A stretch of DNA of 64,000 nucleotides, taken from Bradyrhizobium erythrophlei (GTDB lineage Bacteria > Pseudomonadota > Alphaproteobacteria > Rhizobiales > Xanthobacteraceae). The stretch is from assembly GCF_900129505.1 (NCBI RefSeq), contig NZ_LT670818.1, positions 4,559,001 through 4,623,000 on the forward strand, in the 5' to 3' direction. Below, in pieces: positions 17,936-26,212 of this stretch. The notes under the pieces are model-generated. The model saw only the letters and a program-made list of their open reading frames with translations, ran no database searches and was not told the origin of the DNA. The stretch's first letter is position 1, and the number at the start of each line of letters is the position of its first letter. The position numbers were made by a program, and so were the translations under genes.

Positions 17936-18016
17936 CCGTCATTGCGAGCGAAGCGAAGCAATCCAGCTTTCTTTCTTGCTGCACGATGGATTGCTTCGCT
18001 TCGCTCGCAATGGCGG
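17936..18016. repeat. Palindromic intergenic repeat (second copy)
   Basis: The arm beginning CCGTCATTGCGAGCGAAGCG pairs with the complementary arm ending CGCTCGCAATGGCGG over about 30 bp, separated by a short T-rich loop. The arm is nearly identical to that of the repeat at 13161-13247. It occupies the 343-base gap (17800-18142) between the VOC pseudogene and the convergent livF-like gene; nothing else was recognised in that gap. It may also act as a structural terminator for the two convergent genes. Confidence 0.8.
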
Positions 18017-18142
18017 CTTTAGAATCTTCACCCTTGGTCGTTGAAGGTTTGAATCGGGAATTACGCCAGCCCCAAGACCCAATAGCCTCATGGTTCGTCA
18101 TGCCTGGACCAGCCCGGCCATGACGAGAGAGTGTGCCCCGCC

Positions 18143-18847
18143 TCAAATCCCCAGATACGCCGCCTGCACCTGCTTGTTGCCGGCAAGTTCAGCGCTGGTG
18201 CCGTGCATGATGACGTTGCCGCTTTCAAGCACATAGGCGCGCTGCACCAGCGACAGCGCGCGGCTGACGTTCTGCTCGACCAACAGGATCGCGGTGCCCA
18301 TCTTGTGGATCTCGCCGATCTTCTCGAAGGTCACGTCGGTCATGACGGGCGCAAGGCCGAGCGAGGGTTCGTCGAGCATCAGCAGTTTCGGCTTCAGCAT
18401 CAACCCGCGGCCGACGGCGAGCATCTGCTGCTCGCCGCCGCTCATGGTGCCGGCGAGCTGGGTGCGGCGCTCGGCGAGCCGCGGGAAGATGCTGTAGACG
18501 AGCTCCAGCGTGCGGCTGCGCTCGGCCTTGGCCTTCGGCACATAGGCGCCGATCTCGAGATTCTCGTGCACCGTCATGTCGGGAAATACCTGGCGTCCCT
18601 CCGGCACATGCGCGATGCCGAGTTCCGGGATTCGATATGGCGGAAACGACGCCAGATCGGTGCCGTCGAAGGTGATGATGCCGGCCTTCAGTTTTACCAG
18701 GCCCGAAATGGCGCGCAGCGTCGTGCTCTTGCCGGCGCCGTTGGCGCCGAGCAAGCCGACGGCCTCGCCTGCGCCGATCTCGATGGCGACGCCGGAGATC
18801 GCGGGCACCGAGCCGTAACTGGCGCTGACGCCTTGCAGCTTGAGCAT
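18143..18847 (-). CDS. Branched-chain amino acid-type ABC transporter ATPase (LivF-like)
   Basis: This 234-residue ATPase has Walker A GANGAGKSTT, signature MSGGEQQMLAVGRGL and Walker B LLMLDEPSLGLAP, the LivF wording. LivF/LivG pairs energise high-affinity import of branched-chain amino acids or, in rhizobia, many other amides and aromatic acids. It overlaps the livG-like gene by one base and is the last gene of the five-gene cluster 22722-18143. Confidence 0.92.
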   Translation of the reverse strand: MLKLQGVSASYGSVPAISGVAIEIGAGEAVGLLGANGAGKSTTLRAISGLVKLKAGIITFDGTDLASFPPYRIPELGIAHVPEGRQVFPDMTVHENLEIGAYVPKAKAERSRTLELVYSIFPRLAERRTQLAGTMSGGEQQMLAVGRGLMLKPKLLMLDEPSLGLAPVMTDVTFEKIGEIHKMGTAILLVEQNVSRALSLVQRAYVLESGNVIMHGTSAELAGNKQVQAAYLGI

Positions 18848-19590
18848 CAGGCCTCTCCCGCCGCTTGTGGGTGCACATAGGAGCCGAGATAGGCGCGGAT
18901 CACCTCCGGATTTTCCACGATCTCCTTCGGCGTTCCCTCGGCGATCTTCTGGCCGTGATCGAGCACCACGATGTGACGGGCGACCGCCATGATGGCGCGC
19001 ATCACGTGCTCAACGATGACGATGGTGAGGCCGCGCTGCGAAAGCTTGCCGATCAGGGCCACAGCCTGGTCGATCTCGGACGGATTGAGTCCGGCCATGA
19101 CTTCGTCGAGCAGCAGGAGCCGGGGCTGCGTCGCCAGCGCGCGGGCCATCTCCAGCCGGCGCTGATCGATGGTGGTGAGATCCTTGGCCGCGGTCTGCGC
19201 GCGCGCCGAGAGGCCGGTGAATTCGATCGCCTCGCGCGCCATGTCGCGCGCCACGGCGACATGCCTGTCGCGCAGGAAGGCGCCGGTCATGACGTTGTCC
19301 AGCACGGTCATGGCGCCAAACGGCTTTGCGACCTGGAAGGTGCGGGCGAGGCCCAGGGCGCAGATGTCGTGCGGTTTCAAGCCGACGATCTCGCGGCCGA
19401 ACGCCAGCACCGAACCCTGGTCGGGCCGGTGGAAGCCGGTGATGAGATGAAAGCTCGTGGTCTTGCCGGCGCCGTTGGGGCCGATCAAGGCGACGGTCTC
19501 GTTTTCCTTCACGGTGAAGGAGACGTCCTGCACGGCGCGCAGGCCGCCGAACTTCTTGCTGAGGTTACGAATGACGAGAGCGTCTGCCAT
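18847..19590 (-). CDS. Branched-chain amino acid-type ABC transporter ATPase (LivG-like)
   Basis: This 247-residue ATPase has Walker A GPNGAGKTTSFHLITGF, the LivG-typical insertion containing ALGLARTFQVAKPF, and Walker B LLLLDEVMAGLNPSE. The signature region is atypical: DLTTIDQRRLEMARAL replaces the usual LSxGxQ-type motif, a common variation in LivG-like proteins. It pairs with the LivF-like ATPase that follows it with a one-base overlap, and starts ten bases after the LivM-like permease. Confidence 0.92.
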   Translation of the reverse strand: MADALVIRNLSKKFGGLRAVQDVSFTVKENETVALIGPNGAGKTTSFHLITGFHRPDQGSVLAFGREIVGLKPHDICALGLARTFQVAKPFGAMTVLDNVMTGAFLRDRHVAVARDMAREAIEFTGLSARAQTAAKDLTTIDQRRLEMARALATQPRLLLLDEVMAGLNPSEIDQAVALIGKLSQRGLTIVIVEHVMRAIMAVARHIVVLDHGQKIAEGTPKEIVENPEVIRAYLGSYVHPQAAGEA

Positions 19591-19600
19591 GCAAATGCCC

Positions 19601-20587
19601 TTACGCCCGCGCCGGTTTGCGGTGGCGCCGCCAGACTTCGCCGATCATCCCCATCAACCCGGTCGGCCGCCACAGGATCACCGCCATCAGGATCAGGCTG
19701 TAGACGGTAAGCTGCACGCCGCCGATCGAACTGCCGAGCCAGCTCTGCAGCAGCGTCGAGGTGGTCTCCAGCAGCACCGTGCCGATCACCGGACCCCACA
19801 GCGTGCCGATGCCGCCGACGATCGAGACCAGGGCGGCTTCAATCGAGATGTTGAAGGAGAATGCCGTCGCGGGATCGATGAAGTAGATGTACTGCGTGTA
19901 GAAGGTGCCGGCGAGCGCGGTGAGGAACGAGGAGATCATGTAGATGTCGCGCTTCATCCTGGGCGCGTTGACGCCGATCGCTTCGGCCGCGTCCTCGTCC
20001 TCGCCGATGGCGACGAGGTAATAGCCCATCCAGGAGCGCTCGATCAGGTAGGTGATGACGAGGCCGGTGATCAGCAGGCCGAGTACGACGTAATAATACG
20101 CCGCCTTGCTCTCGAACTGCATCATCAGCGGCGCATTGCCCAGGTTCGGAATGGTGGTGCCCTCGGCGCCCCAGGCGAAATCGCGGAACTTCAGGAAGAT
20201 CAGCATCAAGGCCTGCGCGGTCGCGATGGTGGCGATGGTGAAATAGGGGCCGCGCAGGCGGAAACACAGCCAGCCGATCGGCAGGCTCGCCAGCATCGCC
20301 ACCACGCCGCCGGCGATCATGCCGATCCACGGCGAGATGCCGAAATCGATCTGCAGGATGGTCGAGGTGTAGGCGCCGAGCCCGAAATAGGCGGCGTGTC
20401 CCAGCGACAGCTGCTTGGCGTAACCGCCCATCAGGTTCCAGGCGGTGCCGATGAAGGAGAACAGGAGGATGCGGATGAAGATGTCGATCGCAAACGAGCT
20501 CTTCACCACCAGCGGCAGCGCGATCAGGATCGCGATCCCGAGCGCGAGCAGGCCGAGGATCCGCGCGTTGAGGCCATGGGTGATCAT
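19601..20587 (-). CDS. Branched-chain amino acid-type ABC permease (LivM-like)
   Basis: This 328-residue membrane protein has about nine to ten hydrophobic segments. The LivM signature area reads GYAKQLSLGHAAYFGLGAYTS and, near the C-terminus, VGGIGTLWGPVIGTVLL. It forms the translocation pore with the LivH-like protein. The gene overlaps livH by four bases (ATGA-type coupling), so the two subunits are probably translated together. Confidence 0.92.
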   Translation of the reverse strand: MITHGLNARILGLLALGIAILIALPLVVKSSFAIDIFIRILLFSFIGTAWNLMGGYAKQLSLGHAAYFGLGAYTSTILQIDFGISPWIGMIAGGVVAMLASLPIGWLCFRLRGPYFTIATIATAQALMLIFLKFRDFAWGAEGTTIPNLGNAPLMMQFESKAAYYYVVLGLLITGLVITYLIERSWMGYYLVAIGEDEDAAEAIGVNAPRMKRDIYMISSFLTALAGTFYTQYIYFIDPATAFSFNISIEAALVSIVGGIGTLWGPVIGTVLLETTSTLLQSWLGSSIGGVQLTVYSLILMAVILWRPTGLMGMIGEVWRRHRKPARA

Positions 20588-21453
20588 CGCGCCCTTCCTC
20601 CGCCGAGCCCGGTCGGTTTGAACGCGAGCGTGAACAGCAGCATGGCGAACACCACGATCAGCCCGGAATCGGCGCCGACATATTGGACGCCCAGCGACTC
20701 GGCGACGCCCATCATCAGGCTCGCCACCAGCGCGCCGGGCACGTTGCCGAGCGTGCCCAGCACCACGGCGACGAAGGCCATCAAGACAAACACCTGGCCC
20801 ACGAAAGGATAGGCCGAATAGAACGGCATCAACAGCGAGCCGGCGGCGCCGGCCAAAGCAAGCGCAATTCCGAGCGCGACGCAGAACACGCGGTTGGGGT
20901 TGATGCCCATCAGCATCGCCACGTCGCGATTCTGCGCCGCCGCGCGCATCGCCTTGCCGAGATCGGTGGTGTGCAGGAACACCCAGAGCGCGCCGCTCAG
21001 CGCCATCGCCACCACGAAGGCGATCAGTTTGGCGACAGGGATATAAAGCCCGCCGAGATGGAAGGCTTCATCGGAGTAAGACGTATGGACGGTGCGGTAA
21101 TTCGCGCTGAACAGCATCAGCGCGAGGTTCAAGAGCAGCAGCGACAGCGCAAAAGTCAAGAAGATCTGCGGCATGTCGTTGGGGCCGAGCACCCGGCGGA
21201 TCAGGAAGTGCTGGATCAGCACGCCGACCACGAACAGCGCCGGCATGGTCACGAACAGCGAGAGCAGGGGGTCGACGCCGAGGTAGGTGAAGAGGAAGAA
21301 GGAGAGATACATGCCCAGCATCACGAATTCGCCCTGGGCGAAATTGACGATCTTGACCACGCCGAAGATCAGCGTGACGCCGATGCTGACGAGCGCGTAG
21401 ATGCCGCCGATAAGCAGGCCGTTGATGACGGCCTGGGCCACTGTCTCCCACAT
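20584..21453 (-). CDS. Branched-chain amino acid-type ABC permease (LivH-like)
   Basis: This 289-residue membrane protein has the LivH hallmark GLLIGGIYALVSIGVTLIFGVVKIVNFAQGEFVMLG at its N-terminus and AAQNRDVAMLMGINPNRV in the cytoplasmic loop. About eight membrane segments are visible. It lies 15 bases downstream of the binding-protein gene and overlaps livM, so the transporter genes are one operon. Confidence 0.92.
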   Translation of the reverse strand: MWETVAQAVINGLLIGGIYALVSIGVTLIFGVVKIVNFAQGEFVMLGMYLSFFLFTYLGVDPLLSLFVTMPALFVVGVLIQHFLIRRVLGPNDMPQIFLTFALSLLLLNLALMLFSANYRTVHTSYSDEAFHLGGLYIPVAKLIAFVVAMALSGALWVFLHTTDLGKAMRAAAQNRDVAMLMGINPNRVFCVALGIALALAGAAGSLLMPFYSAYPFVGQVFVLMAFVAVVLGTLGNVPGALVASLMMGVAESLGVQYVGADSGLIVVFAMLLFTLAFKPTGLGGGRAR

Positions 21454-21468
21454 CTGACTTGACCGATT

Positions 21469-22722
21469 TCAGGTTTTCATCAGCGGCTTGCGGGCGTCTT
21501 CCTTGGGGAAGACGCTGACGAGATCGCCGTTCTGCCACTGCACGCCGACCGGATGGCCGTAGATGTTCTTGCCGTCGGGTCCGAACTTCACCTTGCCGCC
21601 GGGCACCATCGCCGCGTAGCCGGATGAGACATCGAGCGTCGACAAGGCTTCGCGGACTTTTTGCGGATCGGCGGACGCAGCGCGTTCCAGCGCATCGGCC
21701 AGCATGAAGGTCTGCGCCACCAGGCCGCCGGCATATTCGAACAGGAATTCGCCGCTGCGCTTCTTGTATTCGGCGTTTACCTTCTCGCAGTTGGCATCCA
21801 TGTCGTGGTTCCAGTGCGCCACGCCTTGCAGACCATCCGCCAGCTTGCCGACGTTCTTATAGAAATCCGGAATGACAAAACCGCCTGAGCCGCCGTTGAT
21901 CGCGATATTGAGGCCGAATTGCTTGATGGTCCGAACGATCAGGATCAGGTCGTTCAGATAGGAGACCGAGAACAGTGCGTTGGCGCCTGACGATTTGACC
22001 TTGTTGATCAGCGGGCTCGCGTCGGTGAAGCCGGCCGAATAGGGCTCGAACATCACGATCTCGACGCCTTCCTTCGGCGCCAGTTCCTTCAGGCCGTTCG
22101 AGGTCGAGGTGCCGAACGCGGTGTTCTCGAAGATCACCGCGACCTTCGGGGTGTCGCTGACGAGCTTCGCCATCTGCAACTGCGCCTGGGCGAACTGCGA
22201 GGCACGCGCGAACGGGGTAAAGGTATAGGTGCGTCCCTTGTTGAGTTGGTCCGAGCTCGAGCCCGTGATCAGCGGCACCTTGGCGCGTTCCGCCACTTCG
22301 CTGGCGATCAGGGTCAGCGCGCTGGCGTAGCAGCCGTGGATCGCCGACAACTTGTTGCCGGTGATGAGGCGGTCGGTTTCGGTGCGCGTCACCGTGGTGT
22401 CGCTTTGCACGTCGGAAATGATCAGATTGAGCTTGGCGCCGCCGAGCGACTTGATGCCGCCGGCCTCGTTGACCATCTCGACCGCGAGCTTGGCGGCGGC
22501 GACGCAGCCGACGCCGATCTGCGCCATGCTGCCGGTGGTCGGATAGAGCGCGCCGATATTGATGGCGTCGGCGGCCCAGCCCCGCAGCGGAACCGCGCCG
22601 AAGGCGGTAGCGGCAAGGATGCCGCCGGTCTTTTGCAGGAATTGGCGACGGCTTTGTCCCTTGGAACGGGTCCGGCCGGAGCCCGCATTATTAATGACGG
22701 ATTTCTGACGGTCTTTTTTCAT
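21469..22722 (-). CDS. ABC transporter substrate-binding protein (LivK-like) with Tat-type signal
   Basis: This 417-residue type-I periplasmic binding protein has a long N-terminus containing SRRQFLQKTG (Arg25-Arg26), a twin-arginine signal, followed by a hydrophobic stretch ending RGWA. The mature part begins INIGALYPTTGSMAQIG, typical of Peripla_BP_6 proteins. Family members bind branched-chain amino acids, amides, urea or aromatic acids; nothing visible narrows the choice. As first gene of the cluster, its promoter must lie in 22723-23010, a 288-base gap in which no clear operator was seen. Tat export of this type of binding protein is less usual than Sec export. Confidence 0.88.
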   Translation of the reverse strand: MKKDRQKSVINNAGSGRTRSKGQSRRQFLQKTGGILAATAFGAVPLRGWAADAINIGALYPTTGSMAQIGVGCVAAAKLAVEMVNEAGGIKSLGGAKLNLIISDVQSDTTVTRTETDRLITGNKLSAIHGCYASALTLIASEVAERAKVPLITGSSSDQLNKGRTYTFTPFARASQFAQAQLQMAKLVSDTPKVAVIFENTAFGTSTSNGLKELAPKEGVEIVMFEPYSAGFTDASPLINKVKSSGANALFSVSYLNDLILIVRTIKQFGLNIAINGGSGGFVIPDFYKNVGKLADGLQGVAHWNHDMDANCEKVNAEYKKRSGEFLFEYAGGLVAQTFMLADALERAASADPQKVREALSTLDVSSGYAAMVPGGKVKFGPDGKNIYGHPVGVQWQNGDLVSVFPKEDARKPLMKT

Positions 22723-23010
22723 GGCTTCCCCCCGCGCGCTGCCGGTCCAGGCCTCTGGCCGGTCGTTTTGTTATTTGGCTGAGCTTGCGAGCATAAGAAC
22801 ACGTAATTCGCCAAGTTAAAAGCGGAGATCGGCAAAGTTTTCGCGCCGCCAACCGGCGATGAATGTGCGCTGCAACATGGGTTGGGCGGATCCTGAGCTG
22901 CAATTCCGACTGCGCACACCCGTGGAAGGCCATCCCCGCCCACGGCACATTATTGGCAATCCGGCCGCACCTCCGCACCCCCGGCGGGCGCGGAGCGGAA
23001 AAGCGAGCAG

Positions 23011-24078
23011 CTATTCGGCGCTGCTCACCAGCTTGATGCGCGGCGCGGCGGCCTCCATCAGGCTGCGATAGGCGGCAAGATAGTCGAGCGCCATGCGGCG
23101 CGCGGTGAAGCGCGCCTCGAACTGTTTTCGGATCGCGGGCCGGCTCAGGCCCGACAGGCGATCGACCGCGGCGACCGCGCTGGTTTCATCTTCGACCACG
23201 AAGCCGGTCAGCCCGTCATCGATAATCTCCGCCACCGAGCCGCGGTTGTAGGCGATGACAGGTGTGCCGCACGCCATCGCCTCGATCATGACGAGACCGA
23301 ACGGCTCCGGCCAGTCGATCGGAACCAGCAGCCCGATAGCGCCGCTCAAAAACTCCGGCTTCTCGGTGTCGCCGATCTCGCCAATGAAGTCGACCAGCGG
23401 ATTGTTCTCGATCAGCGGACGAATGAGTTCATCGTAATAATCCTGATCGGCGCGATCGACCTTTGCCGCGATCTTCAGCGGAATCCCGCAGCGCATGGCG
23501 ATCTTGATGGCGCGATCGACCCCTTTTTCCGGTGCGATGCGGCCGAGCACGGCGAGGTAGTCTTGCCGCGCCGGTTGCGGCGTCAACAGGTTTTCCGGCA
23601 GGCCGTGATGGATGGTGTTCACCCAGTTGGCCTGTGGTACCGGCCGGCGCTGCGCGTTCGAGATCGAAATAACCGGCATTTTGAAAGTCGTGAACACCGG
23701 CTGGTGCTCCGGCAGATCGAGGCGGCCGTGCAGGGTCGTCAGAAACGGGGTCGGCTGACGGGAGAACAGCGAGAACGGGTAGTAGTCGAGGTGGAAATGC
23801 AGGAAGTCGAATTCCTCGTCGTCGCATTTCTGTCGGACGCGCTCCAGCATCACCATGTGCAGCGCGTTGGGATCGCGCACCGCGCCGTCGAGGCGCAGCG
23901 CCTTCGGCCAGGTCGCATCGAGTTTCGCCGAGGTGTGGGAATCGCCGCTAGCGAATAGCGTGACGTCGTGTCCCAAAGTCACCAGTTCCTCGGTCAGCCA
24001 ATGCACGACCCGTTCGGTGCCGCCATAAAGTTTAGGGGGAACGGCCTCCGTCAACGGGGCAACCTGCGCGATGCGCAT
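23011..24078 (-). CDS. Glycosyltransferase family 4 protein
   Basis: This 355-residue GT-B glycosyltransferase starts MRIAQVAPLTEAVPPKLYGGTERVV, the N-terminal donor/acceptor glycine loop. The C-terminal half carries GRIAPEKGVDRAIKIA and the E-x7-E-type nucleotide-sugar site PEPFGLVMIEAMACGTPVIA. It is predicted to be cytoplasmic, transferring a sugar from a nucleotide donor. It is divergent from the ABC exporter at 24371 across a 292-base gap in which nothing distinctive was recognised. The acceptor is unknown; nearby sugar-related genes suggest exopolysaccharide or storage glucan. Confidence 0.85.
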   Translation of the reverse strand: MRIAQVAPLTEAVPPKLYGGTERVVHWLTEELVTLGHDVTLFASGDSHTSAKLDATWPKALRLDGAVRDPNALHMVMLERVRQKCDDEEFDFLHFHLDYYPFSLFSRQPTPFLTTLHGRLDLPEHQPVFTTFKMPVISISNAQRRPVPQANWVNTIHHGLPENLLTPQPARQDYLAVLGRIAPEKGVDRAIKIAMRCGIPLKIAAKVDRADQDYYDELIRPLIENNPLVDFIGEIGDTEKPEFLSGAIGLLVPIDWPEPFGLVMIEAMACGTPVIAYNRGSVAEIIDDGLTGFVVEDETSAVAAVDRLSGLSRPAIRKQFEARFTARRMALDYLAAYRSLMEAAAPRIKLVSSAE

Positions 24079-24370
24079 CTTACCGTCTCCTTGTGATCAT
24101 GAGTGAATAACAGCCCGCTTTGCGATGGCACCGGCATGCCGCGAAAGGAACGTTTTTGCATCTGCGAAGTTCCCCTCGAGACACCCAGTTCTTCCGCATC
24201 GTGGTCTTGCTGATGCCATCTCGCCTACTCAGAGTCCTGTCAGCGGCAGCGTCGTTGCCAACGGATTGTTGCATCGTGATGGCAGCAGGACGGGAACCGA
24301 AAGCCGGCTCCGGCATTCGATGGTAGTGAACCGGTCCGGTTAGGGTTTCTTCCAGGGGTTTTTACAATAC

Positions 24371-26146
24371 ATGGACAATCTTTCAGGTTACGCCCATCGT
24401 CCGTTCGCCTTCGTGCTGCGCTACTTGCGCCAGCGTCTTTCCTCGCACATCGTCATCCTGCTGTCGGTCGTTGCGGCGGTTGCATGTTCGGTAGGCACGC
24501 AATACGGCGTGAAGGCCCTGGTCGACGGATTGTCGGCGGGAACTTCCCACGCCGGCAGCGTATGGCTGGCATTCATTTTCCTCATGTCGCTGATCGCGGC
24601 GGATAATTTCCTGTGGCGGATCGCGAGTTGGACCGCGAGCTTCACATTCGTGGGGGTGACCGGCGATCTGCGCCGCGACATCTTCCGTCATCTGACCGGC
24701 CACGCGCCGAGCTATTTTTCCGACCGGTTGCCGGGCATGCTGACCAGCCGCATTACCGCGACGTCGAACGCGGTCTACACGGTAGAGAACATGTTCGTGT
24801 GGAACGTGCTGCCGCCGTGCATGGCGACGATCGCGGCGATTGCCCTGATTGGAACCGTCAGCCTGCCGATGGCGGCCGGGCTGATCGTCATCGCCGGCGC
24901 CATGGTGGTGGCGATGTTCCGCCTGGCGGCCGCGGGCAAGCCGTTGCACGACGATTTCGCCAACAAGGCCGCTGCCGTCGACGGCGAAATGGTCGACGTC
25001 ATCAACAACATGCCGCTGGTGCGCGCGTTCTGCGGATTGCGGTATGAGCATGACCGGTTCGATGCGACCGTCGACAGGGAACTCACGGCGCGGGGACGCA
25101 GCCTGCGCTATCTGGAGAAACTCCGGCTGCTTCACGCCGGCATCACCGTTCTGCTGACCATTGCGCTGCTGGCCTGGGCCATCATGCTGTGGCAGCGCGG
25201 TGGCGCCACCACCGGCGACGTCGTGCTGGTCTGCACGCTCGGGCTTTCCATCCTGAGCGCGACGCGCGATCTCGCGGTGGCCCTGGTCGACGTCACCCAG
25301 CATGTCGCCCGCCTGACCGAAGCGATCGCCACGCTGCTGCTGCCGCACGAACTGCGCGACCACCCCGAAGCCGAACCTCTGGTCAGGAGCGGTGCTGCGA
25401 TTGCCTTCAACAATATTTCCTTCCGCTATCCCGGCGGGATCAAAGTGTTCGAGAAATTCAGCCTGCGTCTGCAGCCCGGGCAGCGGGTCGGGCTGGTCGG
25501 TCATTCCGGGGGTGGTAAATCCAGCCTGTTCGTGCTGCTGCAGCGGTTCTATGACGTTCAGCAGGGCAGCATCACGATCGACGGCCAGGACATCGCCAAG
25601 GTCACGCAAGAGAGTTTGCGCGAGGCGATCTCGGTGGTGCCGCAGGACATCTCGCTGTTCCAGCGATCGATCCTGGAGAATATCCGCTATGGCCGACCGA
25701 ACGCGACCGACGACGAGGTGCTGCGCGCGGCGATCGCGGCGCGCTGCGATTTCGTCGAAACCCTGCCCGAAGGGCTCGCCACCATGGTCGGCGATCGCGG
25801 CGTCAAGCTGTCGGGCGGCCAGCGCCAGCGTATCGCGATCGCGCGCGCCTTCCTGAAGGACTCGCCGATCCTGCTGCTGGATGAAGCGACCGCAGCACTC
25901 GACAGCGAATCCGAGGAAGCGATCCGTGAGGCGCTCGGCCGCCTGATGCGCGGGCGCACCGTGATCGCGATCGCCCACCGGCTGGCGACGTTACGCAATT
26001 TTGACCGCGTGGTGGTGCTGAAGGGGGGTAAGATCATCGAAGACGGGCCGCCTGATCGCCTGATGCAGGGGCAGGGGCCCTACCGGGAGCTGGTAACTCA
26101 GGAAATGAGCCGGCTCGCCACAGTTACAACCCCAGCCGCGGCCTGA
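24371..26146 (+). CDS. ABC transporter, fused permease-ATPase (MsbA/lipid-exporter type)
   Basis: This 591-residue half-transporter has six membrane helices in residues about 1-320, then the ATPase domain: Walker A GHSGGGKSSL, Q-loop VPQDISLFQ, signature LSGGQRQRIAIARAF, Walker B ILLLDEATAALD, H-loop AIAHRLATL. Such type-IV exporters act as homodimers on lipids, glycans, peptides or drugs. Its position between a glycosyltransferase and a debranching-enzyme-like gene suggests export of a glycan or glycolipid; this is inference only. Confidence 0.9.
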   Translation: MDNLSGYAHRPFAFVLRYLRQRLSSHIVILLSVVAAVACSVGTQYGVKALVDGLSAGTSHAGSVWLAFIFLMSLIAADNFLWRIASWTASFTFVGVTGDLRRDIFRHLTGHAPSYFSDRLPGMLTSRITATSNAVYTVENMFVWNVLPPCMATIAAIALIGTVSLPMAAGLIVIAGAMVVAMFRLAAAGKPLHDDFANKAAAVDGEMVDVINNMPLVRAFCGLRYEHDRFDATVDRELTARGRSLRYLEKLRLLHAGITVLLTIALLAWAIMLWQRGGATTGDVVLVCTLGLSILSATRDLAVALVDVTQHVARLTEAIATLLLPHELRDHPEAEPLVRSGAAIAFNNISFRYPGGIKVFEKFSLRLQPGQRVGLVGHSGGGKSSLFVLLQRFYDVQQGSITIDGQDIAKVTQESLREAISVVPQDISLFQRSILENIRYGRPNATDDEVLRAAIAARCDFVETLPEGLATMVGDRGVKLSGGQRQRIAIARAFLKDSPILLLDEATAALDSESEEAIREALGRLMRGRTVIAIAHRLATLRNFDRVVVLKGGKIIEDGPPDRLMQGQGPYRELVTQEMSRLATVTTPAAA

Positions 26147-26212
26147 TCACGGCCACCTATCCATTCGAGTTGCGTAAACCGAAGGGCTCGCGGGGGAGCC
26201 GATCGAGGTCAC

